Shown here: one piece after another, positions 54,962 through 63,008 of the stretch
Layout of the letters: every line of letters begins with the position of its first letter
Position numbering within the stretch: position 1 is the first letter of the stretch
NCBI RefSeq assembly: GCF_039909015.1
Contig: NZ_CP150919.1
Span: forward strand, 4,006,501 to 4,070,500
DNA from: Pseudomonas grandcourensis
Lineage (GTDB): Bacteria > Pseudomonadota > Gammaproteobacteria > Pseudomonadales > Pseudomonadaceae
Direction: 5' to 3'
Length of the DNA: 64,000 nt
The notes under the pieces: generated by a model
What the model saw: only the letters and a program-made list of their open reading frames with translations
Databases searched by the model: none
What the model was told of the DNA's origin: nothing
Made by a program: the position numbers and the translations under genes

Positions 54962-55993
54962 ATGACTGAATTCCACACCCTTGCATTCGACACCCTGAGC
55001 CATGACCAGCAAGTGACCCGTCTGCACGAACTGGCGCGCCATGCCCTGCAACAGTGGGACGGCGAATTCGCCGACATTGAACTGGTGAAATTCCGCGAGA
55101 ACGCAGTGTTCTCCGCCCGCCGCCACGACGGCCAGCGGGTGGCCCTGCGCATCCATCGCAATGGCTATCACTGCGAGGCCGCGCTGCGCTCCGAGCTGCT
55201 ATGGATGGAAGCCCTGGCCGGCGCCGGCATTACCGTGCCGCAGATTATCCGCGCGCAGAATGAAAGCCATCTGGTCGAAGTCACCCATCAGGCCATCGGC
55301 GAGGCGCGTCACATCGACATGCTCGCCTGGCTGCCCGGAGCCACCGCCGGCACTTCCGAGGCGGGTGTACAGGCCGATACCGAAATCGATTTCCTGTTCA
55401 ATGAGGCCGGTGCGATTGCTGCGCGCATCCATCTGCATTCGGCGGAGTGGCAACAGCCGGACGAGTTTGTCCGGCATGCCTGGGATGAAGAAGGCCTGAT
55501 CGGCACCAATCCGTTCTGGGGGCGTTTCTGGGAGCTTGCGCAGCTCAGCGACGAGCAACGGGATCTGCTGCAACAGGCCCGGCGCACGGCGCGCAAGGAC
55601 TTGCGTCAATATGGTCGGCACCTGGGCAACTTCGGCATGATCCACGCTGACCTGGTGCCGGAAAACCTGCTGATCGAAGGCCCGCGCCTGCGCCTGATCG
55701 ACTTCGACGATGCCGGGTTTGGCTGGCACATGTTCGAGTTGGCCACGGCCTTGTACTTCTGCCTGGATGACCCGCGCTATGAGCAGATCAAGGCGGCGCT
55801 GCTCGACGGCTACAACGCGGTCAAGCCGCTGACCGAGGCGGATCGCAAGACCCTGGCGCTGTTCCTGATGCTGCGTGGCACCACGTACCTGGGCTGGATT
55901 CACACCCGCCAGGGCACGCCGACAGCGATTGAAATGGCACCGATGTTGATCGAGCGGGCTTGTTTGTTGGCTCGGGAGTATTTGCAGTTCTGA
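54962..55993 (+). CDS. APH-family kinase, probable amino-alcohol or hydroxylysine kinase
   Basis: A 343-aa aminoglycoside-phosphotransferase-fold protein. The Brenner motif HADLVPENLLI and the metal-binding IDFDDAGFGWHMFELATALY lie at residues about 225-265. The N-terminal lobe has the ATP-binding LVKFRENAVFSARRHDGQRV. It begins 10 bp after the phospho-lyase gene. Vertebrate hydroxylysine kinase and bacterial homoserine/ethanolamine kinases share this fold, so it likely phosphorylates the imported amine. Confidence 0.86.
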   Translation: MTEFHTLAFDTLSHDQQVTRLHELARHALQQWDGEFADIELVKFRENAVFSARRHDGQRVALRIHRNGYHCEAALRSELLWMEALAGAGITVPQIIRAQNESHLVEVTHQAIGEARHIDMLAWLPGATAGTSEAGVQADTEIDFLFNEAGAIAARIHLHSAEWQQPDEFVRHAWDEEGLIGTNPFWGRFWELAQLSDEQRDLLQQARRTARKDLRQYGRHLGNFGMIHADLVPENLLIEGPRLRLIDFDDAGFGWHMFELATALYFCLDDPRYEQIKAALLDGYNAVKPLTEADRKTLALFLMLRGTTYLGWIHTRQGTPTAIEMAPMLIERACLLAREYLQF

Positions 55994-55999
55994 TACATC

Positions 56000-56150
56000 G
56001 CTTTCGCGAGCAGGCTCGCTCCTACATTGGACTTCAGTGAACTCAGAACTTGTGTTCGACGACGATCCACTGTGTGCGAGCCTGCTCGCGATGAGGCCAT
56101 CAAATCCAACATCAATCGCGACTGACACTCCACTTTCGCGGGCACGCTCA
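56000..56150. repeat. REP pair with degenerate arms
   Basis: TTTCGCGAGCAGGCTCGCTC near 56007, GTGTGCGAGCCTGCTCGCGA near 56071 and a third decayed REP near 56130. Connector text resembles the array at 51.7-52.2 kb. It separates the convergent kinase and activator genes. Confidence 0.8.
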
Positions 56151-57230
56151 CGACTCCCCGACCGACAATGGTTTGTTCAGCTCACCAATCTTTTCCAGCC
56201 GCGCCCGAACGATATTGCGGCTGATGTTCAGCAACCGTCCGGTCTGCAACTGGTTGCCATGGCAGAATCGGTAAGCAGCGCGAAAGATGGTCTCCTCGAT
56301 ATGTTCATACAGGTCTGGAATATTCTGTTCGAACAATGCGTTGAGCGCCGCTTCCAGGTTTATCGGTCCGGCAACAGCGTGGCCCGTTTGCACCGCTTGC
56401 TCCTGCTCATGGCGGATGCCCGAGGAACGCATGTCCACCAGGTGCAGATCCGCCGGAGCGACCCGCTGATTGCGGCACACCAGCAAGGCATGGTGAATCG
56501 AGTTTTCCAGCTCACGGATGTTGCCCGGCCAACTGTGCTCCAGCAGTTTGCGTTCCGCCTCGACACTCAAAGTGGCGCGGTTGTAGCCCAGTCGCTGGCA
56601 ATGCTCTTCGAGGAAAAACGCAGCCAGCGGCAGGATGTCTCCCGGCCGTTCGCGCAAGGGTGGAAGGCGAATCGTGGCGACGTGCAAACGATAAAAAAGA
56701 TCCTCGCGAAAGTGCCCGGCAACCACCGCATCCGCCAGGTTGACGTTGGTCGCGGCCACCAGGCGTACGTTGATTGGAATTGGCGTACGCGACCCCAGGC
56801 GCACCACTTCACGCTCCTGCAAGACTCGCAGTAACTTGACCTGCATGTTCAACGGCAGATCACCGATTTCATCGAGGAACAGCGTCCCGCCATTCGCGGC
56901 TTCGAACCACCCGGCCTTGGTCGTGGTCGCGCCAGTGAAAGCGCCTTTTTCATGCCCGAACAGTTCACTTTCCACCAGGGTTTCGGCAAAAGCACCGCAG
57001 TTGACGGCAACAAAGGGTTCACGCCCCCTGCGGCTCAGGTGGTGGATATGCCTTGCGACCAGTTCTTTGCCGGTTCCGGTTTCACCAATGATCAGCGTAT
57101 TGGCTTCACTCGGAGCCAGGCGCTCGATGCGGCTGAGCAGTTCCTGGGAGCGCGGGTCCTTGAACACCAGGACGGTGGCCCGGACCGACTTGGTCAGTTC
57201 GCGAGCGTTTGGATGAGTGATCAGCGACAT
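56148..57230 (-). CDS. sfnR: Sigma-54-dependent activator, SfnR-like
   Basis: A 360-aa enhancer-binding protein without a receiver or PAS domain. The AAA+ domain starts almost at once: Walker A GETGTGKE (49-56), the sigma-54 contact loop GAFTGA (96-101), Walker [15 protein letters not shown] and the arginine finger region. The Fis-type helix-turn-helix is at the end ([20 protein letters not shown]). SfnR of P. putida, which activates sulfone/alternative sulfur genes, has this architecture. Start at 57230 has AGGA 8 nt upstream. It is divergent from a sulfur-type cluster. Confidence 0.86.
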   Translation of the reverse strand: MSLITHPNARELTKSVRATVLVFKDPRSQELLSRIERLAPSEANTLIIGETGTGKELVARHIHHLSRRGREPFVAVNCGAFAETLVESELFGHEKGAFTGATTTKAGWFEAANGGTLFLDEIGDLPLNMQVKLLRVLQEREVVRLGSRTPIPINVRLVAATNVNLADAVVAGHFREDLFYRLHVATIRLPPLRERPGDILPLAAFFLEEHCQRLGYNRATLSVEAERKLLEHSWPGNIRELENSIHHALLVCRNQRVAPADLHLVDMRSSGIRHEQEQAVQTGHAVAGPINLEAALNALFEQNIPDLYEHIEETIFRAAYRFCHGNQLQTGRLLNISRNIVRARLEKIGELNKPLSVGES

Positions 57231-57476
57231 GGTGCATTCCTGGCAGTAAAAGCGCGTGCTCAATAGTGCATGAAGATGATTAGACTAAATAATTATTAAT
57301 TAGTATTTATATATTCCTAACACGAATAACTCACTCAGTTGTTCCTGGCCTGCTGCCAGAGCAGCAATTGGCAAGCATCACCCTGCTTGCAGATCAGCAC
57401 CCTGCACTCTTCAGCGCTACGACCCATCCCTCTACAAGCTCCGCCGTAAAAGGCCTGCAGCCATTTTTTCGAGCGA

Positions 57477-57492
57477 TGGCATGCAATCTGCT
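57477..57492 (+). promoter_or_regulatory. Sigma-54 (-24/-12) promoter
   Basis: TGGCATGCAATCTGCT: the invariant GG and GC are exactly 10 bp apart and the flanks fit TGGCAYR-N4-YTGCW. It faces the sulfur cluster, 277 bp before its first gene, next to the gene for a sigma-54 activator. Confidence 0.65.
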
Positions 57493-57528
57493 CTGTCCCC
57501 TCCCAACGCAAATACACAACACGCCCCC

Positions 57529-57724
57529 TGTAGGAGCCGGCTTGCCAGCGATGGCGCCCGCAAACGCGGCGCAAGGTTCGAAGGCCTCATCGCCGGCAAG
57601 CCGGCTCCTACAAGGGAAAGGTGTATCGCGTGGTTTTTCGTAGGAGCTGGCTTGCCAGCGATGGCGGCCTCAGAGACACGGCAAGGCTCGAAGGCCTCAT
57701 CGCCGGCAAGCCGGTTCCTACGAA
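57529..57724. repeat. Two REPINs in tandem
   Basis: Unit 1 is 57529-57613 and unit 2 is 57639-57724. Each begins TAGGAGC(C/T)GGCTTGCCAGC, has a GATGGC...GAAGGCCTCATCG core and ends CCGGCAAGCCGG(C/T)TCCTAC. This is a different REP class from the GTGGGAGCGAGC type elsewhere. They lie in the predicted 5' leader of the sulfur cluster. Confidence 0.88.
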
Positions 57725-57768
57725 ACCACGAATTTAATGACTTCGGGATTCGACTCAGGGAGATTTCA

Positions 57769-58842
57769 ATGAAACGTTTCTGGCGCAACAGCCTGCTCGC
57801 ATTGACCGGTTTACTGCTCAGTGCCACCGCACTGGCCCAACAGGTACCGGCTTCCGTGAAGATCGCCATCGTTGCCTACACGCAAGGTGGCAAGCCGGTG
57901 TTTGGCGGTATCGCCGGCCGAGTGATCGAGGACGGCTGGCTTGAACAGCAACTGGGTCAACGCGGCGTGAAACTTGATTGGATCGCCCTGCCCCACGCCG
58001 GTGCCGGTCCGCAGATCAACGAAGGCTTCAGCAACAACAGCATCGACTTCGCCGTGCGCGGCGACCTGCCCTCGGTGATCGCTGGCGCGGGTGGCGTGCC
58101 GGGCAAGCTGATCGTCCCGGGTGGCAGCGGCAACAATATCTATCTGGTGGTGCCGGCCGGCTCCGAGGCCAAGAGCATTGAAGACCTCAAAGGCAAGCGC
58201 CTGGCCCTGCATCGCGGTCGTCCCTGGGAGTTCGCTTTCAGCAACTTCCTCGCCAGCAAAGGCCTGAAGCTCGACGATTTCAAGATCGCCAATCTCAATC
58301 CGCAAGTGGGCGCAGCGGCGGTGTCCGCCGGCAAAGTGGATTCGGCAGTGCTGCTCAGCGAGGCCTATGCCCTGGAAGACAAGGGCGTGGGCAGGATTCT
58401 CTGGTCGACCAAACAAGGTGCCAACGACTGGCGCCTGGTGTCGGATCTCTGGGGCACCGACAGTTTCGTCGCACAACATCCGGACATCACTCAGCTACTG
58501 GCGACTGCCTGGGTCAAGGCTGCGTGGTGGATTTCCCAGGAACAGAATCAGGACGCCTACTACCAGCTTTCCTCCCGCGCAGGCACGGCAGAAAGCGTGC
58601 TGCGCCGCGATGACTCGAACGATCCCGTGGCCTGGAAAGAGCGCTGGGCACCGAAGAGCGATCAACAGCTCAAGGCCCACTACCAGGCACTCACAGCCTA
58701 TGCGTTGGCCAATCATCTGATTCGCGACAACTACGACATCACCCCTTCGCTGGCCACCGGTTTTACCAACCAGGCGCTGATCGATCTGAAACTCACCGAC
58801 TACTGGCCGGCCCTGCGTGGCCAGGTCAGCAACAATCCATGA
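57769..58842 (+). CDS. SsuA-like sulfonate/aromatic-ester ABC solute-binding protein
   Basis: A 357-aa periplasmic binding protein. The signal peptide ends ATALAQ. NMT1/SsuA-fold motifs are FSNNSIDFAVRGDLPSVIAG, YLVVPAGSEAKSIEDLKGKR and ALHRGRPWEFAFSNFLASKG. It should capture an organosulfur compound for an ABC importer not encoded in the window. First gene after the sigma-54 promoter. Confidence 0.88.
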   Translation: MKRFWRNSLLALTGLLLSATALAQQVPASVKIAIVAYTQGGKPVFGGIAGRVIEDGWLEQQLGQRGVKLDWIALPHAGAGPQINEGFSNNSIDFAVRGDLPSVIAGAGGVPGKLIVPGGSGNNIYLVVPAGSEAKSIEDLKGKRLALHRGRPWEFAFSNFLASKGLKLDDFKIANLNPQVGAAAVSAGKVDSAVLLSEAYALEDKGVGRILWSTKQGANDWRLVSDLWGTDSFVAQHPDITQLLATAWVKAAWWISQEQNQDAYYQLSSRAGTAESVLRRDDSNDPVAWKERWAPKSDQQLKAHYQALTAYALANHLIRDNYDITPSLATGFTNQALIDLKLTDYWPALRGQVSNNP

Positions 58843-58856
58843 ATAGGGAATTCCTG

Positions 58857-60080
58857 ATGAAACTGCCGCAAAAATTCGTCTTCGGCCTGAGTGTCCTCGC
58901 GCTGTCCATGAGTGCCATGGCCGCGGGTGCACACGCGCCCAAACCCGACCCGCTGCAAGGTGATGGCCGAGTCTCGGCCTTCTACACCTGGCAAGAAACG
59001 ATCCCGTCCACGCCGGGCAAGCTTCTGCGCAGCGAGCCATTGGAAAAAACATTGAGCCTGCCCAACGCGGCCAGCGCTCAACGGATTCTCTACAGCTCAA
59101 CCGACGGCGTTGATAACAAGACCCCGATCGTGGTGTCGGGCACGTTGTTTCTACCCAAGGGCAAGGCACCCGCCGGTGGTTGGCCGGTCGCCAGTTGGGG
59201 CCACGGCACGGTCGGCGTAGCGGACGTGTGCGCGCCGTCCTGGCAAGGCCGCTCCTATCGCGACGTGCAGTACCTCAGCCGCTGGCTGGACGAAGGTTAT
59301 GCCATTGTCGCCACCGATTATCAGGGCCTCGGCGTACCCGGTGGCCATCCGTTGCTGAACAATCGCATGGCCGCCTACGGCATTCTCGATGCGGCCAAAG
59401 CCGTGATCGCCAGCGTTCCCGGGCTGGCCAACAAAGTGTTGATTGTCGGTCAGTCCCAGGGGGGAGCGGGTGCGTTCGCCTCGGCGGCCTATGCCCCGAC
59501 TTATGCGCCAGACCTCGGTGTCAAAGGCAGCATCGGCACCGGCGTGATTTACACCGTGGGCGCGAAAAACGTCGGTGAACAGGACCCGGACAAAGTCGAT
59601 GCGTCCCTCGCCTACGGTTTCTACACCTTGCTGGCTGCCCAGCAGTACGACCCGAGCATCAACCCCAGGGATTTCTACACAGACAAGGCATTACCACTGT
59701 TCGAGCAGGCCCGCACCAGTTGCCTGGCGGCGCTGGTCAGCGATGTGGTCGGCGTGGGCCTGACCCCGGCCAATGCGAAAAAGGACTACAAGGGCGATCA
59801 GCTTGCCCTGTGGCAGAAACAAGTGTCCTACCCGACGCTGAAACTGGCCCAGCCGATTTTCATCGGCACCGGTGCCGAAGACAAAACCCCGGCGGCTTCG
59901 ACCCAGGTTGCGCTGATGCAGGACGCCTGCAAAACCGGCTCAGTGGTTGAGGGCCATCTCTACAAAGGGCTGGGCCACAGCGAAACGGTCAACGCCTCGC
60001 TCAAGGACTCGGTGCCCTTCGCCCACAAGGTCATCAACGACCAGCCCATCACCCCGATCTGCAGCCCCAATGTGCAGTGA
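58857..60080 (+). CDS. Secreted alpha/beta hydrolase (lipase-like)
   Basis: A 407-aa exported hydrolase. A signal peptide ends near AMAAG. The nucleophile elbow is GQSQGGAGAF (Ser), with an oxyanion stretch WGHGTVGVADVCAPSW, DYQGLGVPG and a late His in KGLGHSETV. Six cysteines allow disulfides. The fold is the secretory lipase type. It lies 14 bp after the SsuA-like gene; ATG 58857 has AGGGA 7 nt upstream, though ATG 58839 overlaps the previous stop. It may release a sulfur-bearing ester. Confidence 0.84.
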   Translation: MKLPQKFVFGLSVLALSMSAMAAGAHAPKPDPLQGDGRVSAFYTWQETIPSTPGKLLRSEPLEKTLSLPNAASAQRILYSSTDGVDNKTPIVVSGTLFLPKGKAPAGGWPVASWGHGTVGVADVCAPSWQGRSYRDVQYLSRWLDEGYAIVATDYQGLGVPGGHPLLNNRMAAYGILDAAKAVIASVPGLANKVLIVGQSQGGAGAFASAAYAPTYAPDLGVKGSIGTGVIYTVGAKNVGEQDPDKVDASLAYGFYTLLAAQQYDPSINPRDFYTDKALPLFEQARTSCLAALVSDVVGVGLTPANAKKDYKGDQLALWQKQVSYPTLKLAQPIFIGTGAEDKTPAASTQVALMQDACKTGSVVEGHLYKGLGHSETVNASLKDSVPFAHKVINDQPITPICSPNVQ

Positions 60081-60095
60081 GACGGAGCCCTCGAC

Positions 60096-61304
60096 ATGAG
60101 CATTGAATTTTTCACCCGCCTGCCCCTGCATGGCGAAACCCAGTTCCTCCCCGGCGACCCGCGCAACCGTGGGGACTGGCATCGTGGCGGCCCGAGCACC
60201 GGCGCGGTCTCGGCGTTCAACGTGGGCGACCACTTCACCTACATCGATTACCTGGGGCAGATCGCCAGGGCCGCAGAGATCAACGGTTTCGGTGGTGCCC
60301 TGATGGTCAACGCGCCCTCCGGCGAGGAGCCCTGGACAGTCTGCTCGTTGCTGGCCCGGGAAACCCGTACGCTGAAATTCGTCACGGCGTTCCAGCCCTA
60401 TCACTACACGCCATGGGTGGCGGTGCAACAAGCCGCGACCTATCAGCGCGCCACTGGCAACCGCCTGGTCTGGAACATCATCAACGGCGGCTCGGACGCG
60501 ATTCAGCGGCAGGTCGGTGACTTCAGCGACCACGATGAGCGCTATGAACGGGCCATCGAGTTCATGGATGTGGTCAAGGGCTATTGGCACAACGAGAACT
60601 TCCACTACGAGGGCAAGTTCTACAAAGCCGAAGGGGGTGGTTTGCGCGGGCCATTGAAGAAGGCCGAGCTGCCGCTGATCTGCACCGCTGGCTCATCGAT
60701 CCCGGCTCGGGAGTTCGCGGCCAAACACGCCGACTTCTACCTGATGCGCGCCGAGCATCCGGATGAAATTGCCGCGCTGATTGCCGATATTTGCGAGCGT
60801 GCCTTGAAGTACGGGCGCACCGACATTTGTTTTGGCTTGTCGATCGATGTCATTAGCCGGGAGACCGAGGAACTGGCCCGCACCGAAGCCAAGCGTTTCT
60901 TCGACGAAGGCATCGCTAGAGGCGCGGTCAAGGCTGTGGCGGCCCATGCCGGTCTGCGCACCGCGCGCAAGCTCAGCTACGAAAACGAATTCGCGCAAAA
61001 GGCCGAGACCCAAGGCTTCGACGACTTTTTCATCCACCCCAACGTCTGGACCGGCTTCGGCTACATCGGCATTCCGCCCGGTTGCGCGCTGGTGGGCAGT
61101 TACGAAAATGTCGTGGCGCGGATTCGCGAGTACAACGCCATCGGCATCGACCTGTTCTTCCTCGCCGGCTACCCGCACCTGGAAGAAGCCTATCGCCTGG
61201 GCGAACACATCCTGCCGCACTTTCGCAATGAGCGCGTCCAGCTGAGTCGCCCGTCAGAAGCGCCGCTGGAGTTGCGTTCCGCCAACGGCCCGGCCGGAGC
61301 CTGA
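60096..61304 (+). CDS. LLM-class FMN-dependent monooxygenase (SsuD-like)
   Basis: A 402-aa bacterial-luciferase-fold protein (residues about 20-370): YIDYLGQIARAAEINGFGGA, FVTAFQPYHYTPWVAVQQAA, RLVWNIINGGSDAIQRQVGD and FFLAGYPHLEEAYRLGEHIL, the last being diagnostic of SsuD-type alkanesulfonate monooxygenases. It cleaves a C-S bond with FMNH2 supplied by a separate reductase. It lies 15 bp after the hydrolase, with GGAGC before the ATG. Confidence 0.9.
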   Translation: MSIEFFTRLPLHGETQFLPGDPRNRGDWHRGGPSTGAVSAFNVGDHFTYIDYLGQIARAAEINGFGGALMVNAPSGEEPWTVCSLLARETRTLKFVTAFQPYHYTPWVAVQQAATYQRATGNRLVWNIINGGSDAIQRQVGDFSDHDERYERAIEFMDVVKGYWHNENFHYEGKFYKAEGGGLRGPLKKAELPLICTAGSSIPAREFAAKHADFYLMRAEHPDEIAALIADICERALKYGRTDICFGLSIDVISRETEELARTEAKRFFDEGIARGAVKAVAAHAGLRTARKLSYENEFAQKAETQGFDDFFIHPNVWTGFGYIGIPPGCALVGSYENVVARIREYNAIGIDLFFLAGYPHLEEAYRLGEHILPHFRNERVQLSRPSEAPLELRSANGPAGA

Positions 61305-61308
61305 TGTC

Positions 61309-62895
61309 ATGAGCGATGATCACTCATTATTCAGCCGCCGGGATTTTCTCGGCCACAGCGCGCTGCTGGGCGGTGGTTTGCTGCTCGGTGGCGGACTGCT
61401 CGCCGGCTGCGGCCCGAGCGACGACAAACCGGCCGTAGCCGTCGCCATCGATGACAAGCCGCGTTACGGCGGACGTCTGCGCCTGGGCATTCTCGACGGT
61501 AACCAGAGCGGCAACCTCGATGCGCACAAGCCCATCGGCAGCGGCATCGTTCGCGGCTTTGCCCTGTACAGCAAGCTGTGGGAATGGGACGAGCAGATGC
61601 AGCCGCGCCTGGCCCTGGCCGAATTCGCCGAGCCGAATGCCGATGCCAGCAGCTGGACCCTGCGCCTGCGCCCGGACCTGGAATTCCACCATGGCAAAAC
61701 CATCGATGCCGATGACCTGATTTTCTCCATCCGCCGCCTCACCGACCCGCAGCTGGCGTCGCCCTATGCCGCGTTGTTGCACTGGGTGGACCGCGACAAT
61801 CTGGTCAAGCTCGATTCACGCACCTTGCGCCTGAACTTTCGTGAAGGCCGCAGCTACATGCCGCTGGCGGAAACCTGGGTCAACTTTGGCGGGATCGTGC
61901 CGGTGGACTATCACCCGGTGTCCAACCCGGTGGGCGCCGGCCCGTACAAACTGAAAAGCTTCACCCCGGGTCAGCGTTCGTTGTTCACGCGGTTCGAGAA
62001 CTACTACAAGGACGGAAAACCGTACGCCGATGAACTGGAAATCATCGACTTCAAGGACCAGGTATCGCGCTTGGCGGCACTGCGTTCCGGGCAAATCGAC
62101 ATGGCCAACGTGATGCCCACCGAACAGCTGGAGGTACTGCAGCGCGATCCACGACTGAAAGTAGTCAAATCGGTGACCGGCAACTGGTTGTCGTTCGACA
62201 TGAACCTCGACAAACCGCCATTCAACGACCCACGGGTACGCGAGGCATTCCGCCTGTTGGCTGACCGGGAGGAGCTGGTGCGCCGGGCGCTCAATGGTCA
62301 GGGACGCGTGGCCAATGACCTTTACGCGCCCAGCGATCCCACCTTCAACCACACCCTGGGACCGCGCCCTCACGACCCGCAGCGTGCAGCACAACTGCTC
62401 AAGGAAGCCGGGCATGAAAACCTTGAACTGGAACTGGTGACGACACCGGGTCCGGGACTGACTTCAGCGCTGGTGCTGGCCGAACAGGCCAAGCGCATCG
62501 GTGTCACGCTCAAGGTCAAACAGGTCGACTTGGCCACGTTCCAGGGCCCGCTGCGCAACGACTGGACTCTGAGTACTGGCGGCAGCATCGGCGCGCCATT
62601 CCTGGCCAGCGCGATTCACACCGACGCACCGTTTGCCGTGTCGAACAAAACCCATTTCAACGATCCGCAGTTCAGCGCGCTGTTTCTGGCGGCCATGGCC
62701 CAGCCCGACCTGGAGAAGCGCAAGGCCCTGGTCCACCAGGTCCAGCAGATCCAGTACGAACGCGGCGGCATATTGATCTGGGGTTACGCCGATCTGCTCG
62801 ACAGCGTGGCCAACCGCGTGGGTGGCGCGACGGCCGAAGAGTCGCTGTTCAGCACCTGGCGTTTTGAAAAACTCTGGTTGAAAGACACGGCATAA
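61309..62895 (+). CDS. Tat-exported lipoprotein, family 5 ABC solute-binding protein
   Basis: A 528-aa SBP_bac_5 (peptide/nickel/opine) binding protein. The N-terminus combines a twin-arginine motif (SRRDFLGHS) with a lipobox (LLAGC), so it is exported folded and anchored as a lipoprotein. Core motifs: WTLRLRPDLEFHHGKTIDAD and NPVGAGPYKLKSFTPGQRS. The permease genes are not in the window. It starts 4 bp after the monooxygenase stop. Confidence 0.88.
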   Translation: MSDDHSLFSRRDFLGHSALLGGGLLLGGGLLAGCGPSDDKPAVAVAIDDKPRYGGRLRLGILDGNQSGNLDAHKPIGSGIVRGFALYSKLWEWDEQMQPRLALAEFAEPNADASSWTLRLRPDLEFHHGKTIDADDLIFSIRRLTDPQLASPYAALLHWVDRDNLVKLDSRTLRLNFREGRSYMPLAETWVNFGGIVPVDYHPVSNPVGAGPYKLKSFTPGQRSLFTRFENYYKDGKPYADELEIIDFKDQVSRLAALRSGQIDMANVMPTEQLEVLQRDPRLKVVKSVTGNWLSFDMNLDKPPFNDPRVREAFRLLADREELVRRALNGQGRVANDLYAPSDPTFNHTLGPRPHDPQRAAQLLKEAGHENLELELVTTPGPGLTSALVLAEQAKRIGVTLKVKQVDLATFQGPLRNDWTLSTGGSIGAPFLASAIHTDAPFAVSNKTHFNDPQFSALFLAAMAQPDLEKRKALVHQVQQIQYERGGILIWGYADLLDSVANRVGGATAEESLFSTWRFEKLWLKDTA

Positions 62896-62909
62896 CCAGA
62901 CACCACTGA

Positions 62910-62943
62910 CCTTGTAGGAGCCGGCTTGCCGGCTCCTACAAGG
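62910..62943 (+). terminator. Perfect 15-bp hairpin, REP-derived
   Basis: CCTTGTAGGAGCCGG-CTTG-CCGGCTCCTACAAGG, a single REP of the TAGGAGC class that doubles as the transcript-end hairpin of the four-gene operon. Confidence 0.7.
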
Positions 62944-63008
62944 TGGTGATGTGTCAGGTGCTGCGTGTTTACGCAATTCAATGAATTTATCTTTCGAGGC
63001 ACATTTTC

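Larger units (their letters stand above)
57231..57768. promoter_or_regulatory. sfnR/sulfur-cluster intergenic region
   Basis: From left to right: an AT-rich tract (57255-57330) beside sfnR; inverted repeats TGCTGC-N4-GCAGCA (57351-57366) and GCAAGCA-N6-TGCTTGC (57371-57390) as candidate activator sites; the sigma-54 promoter at 57477-57492; and two REPINs. The start of the SsuA-like gene has GGAGA. Confidence 0.6.
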
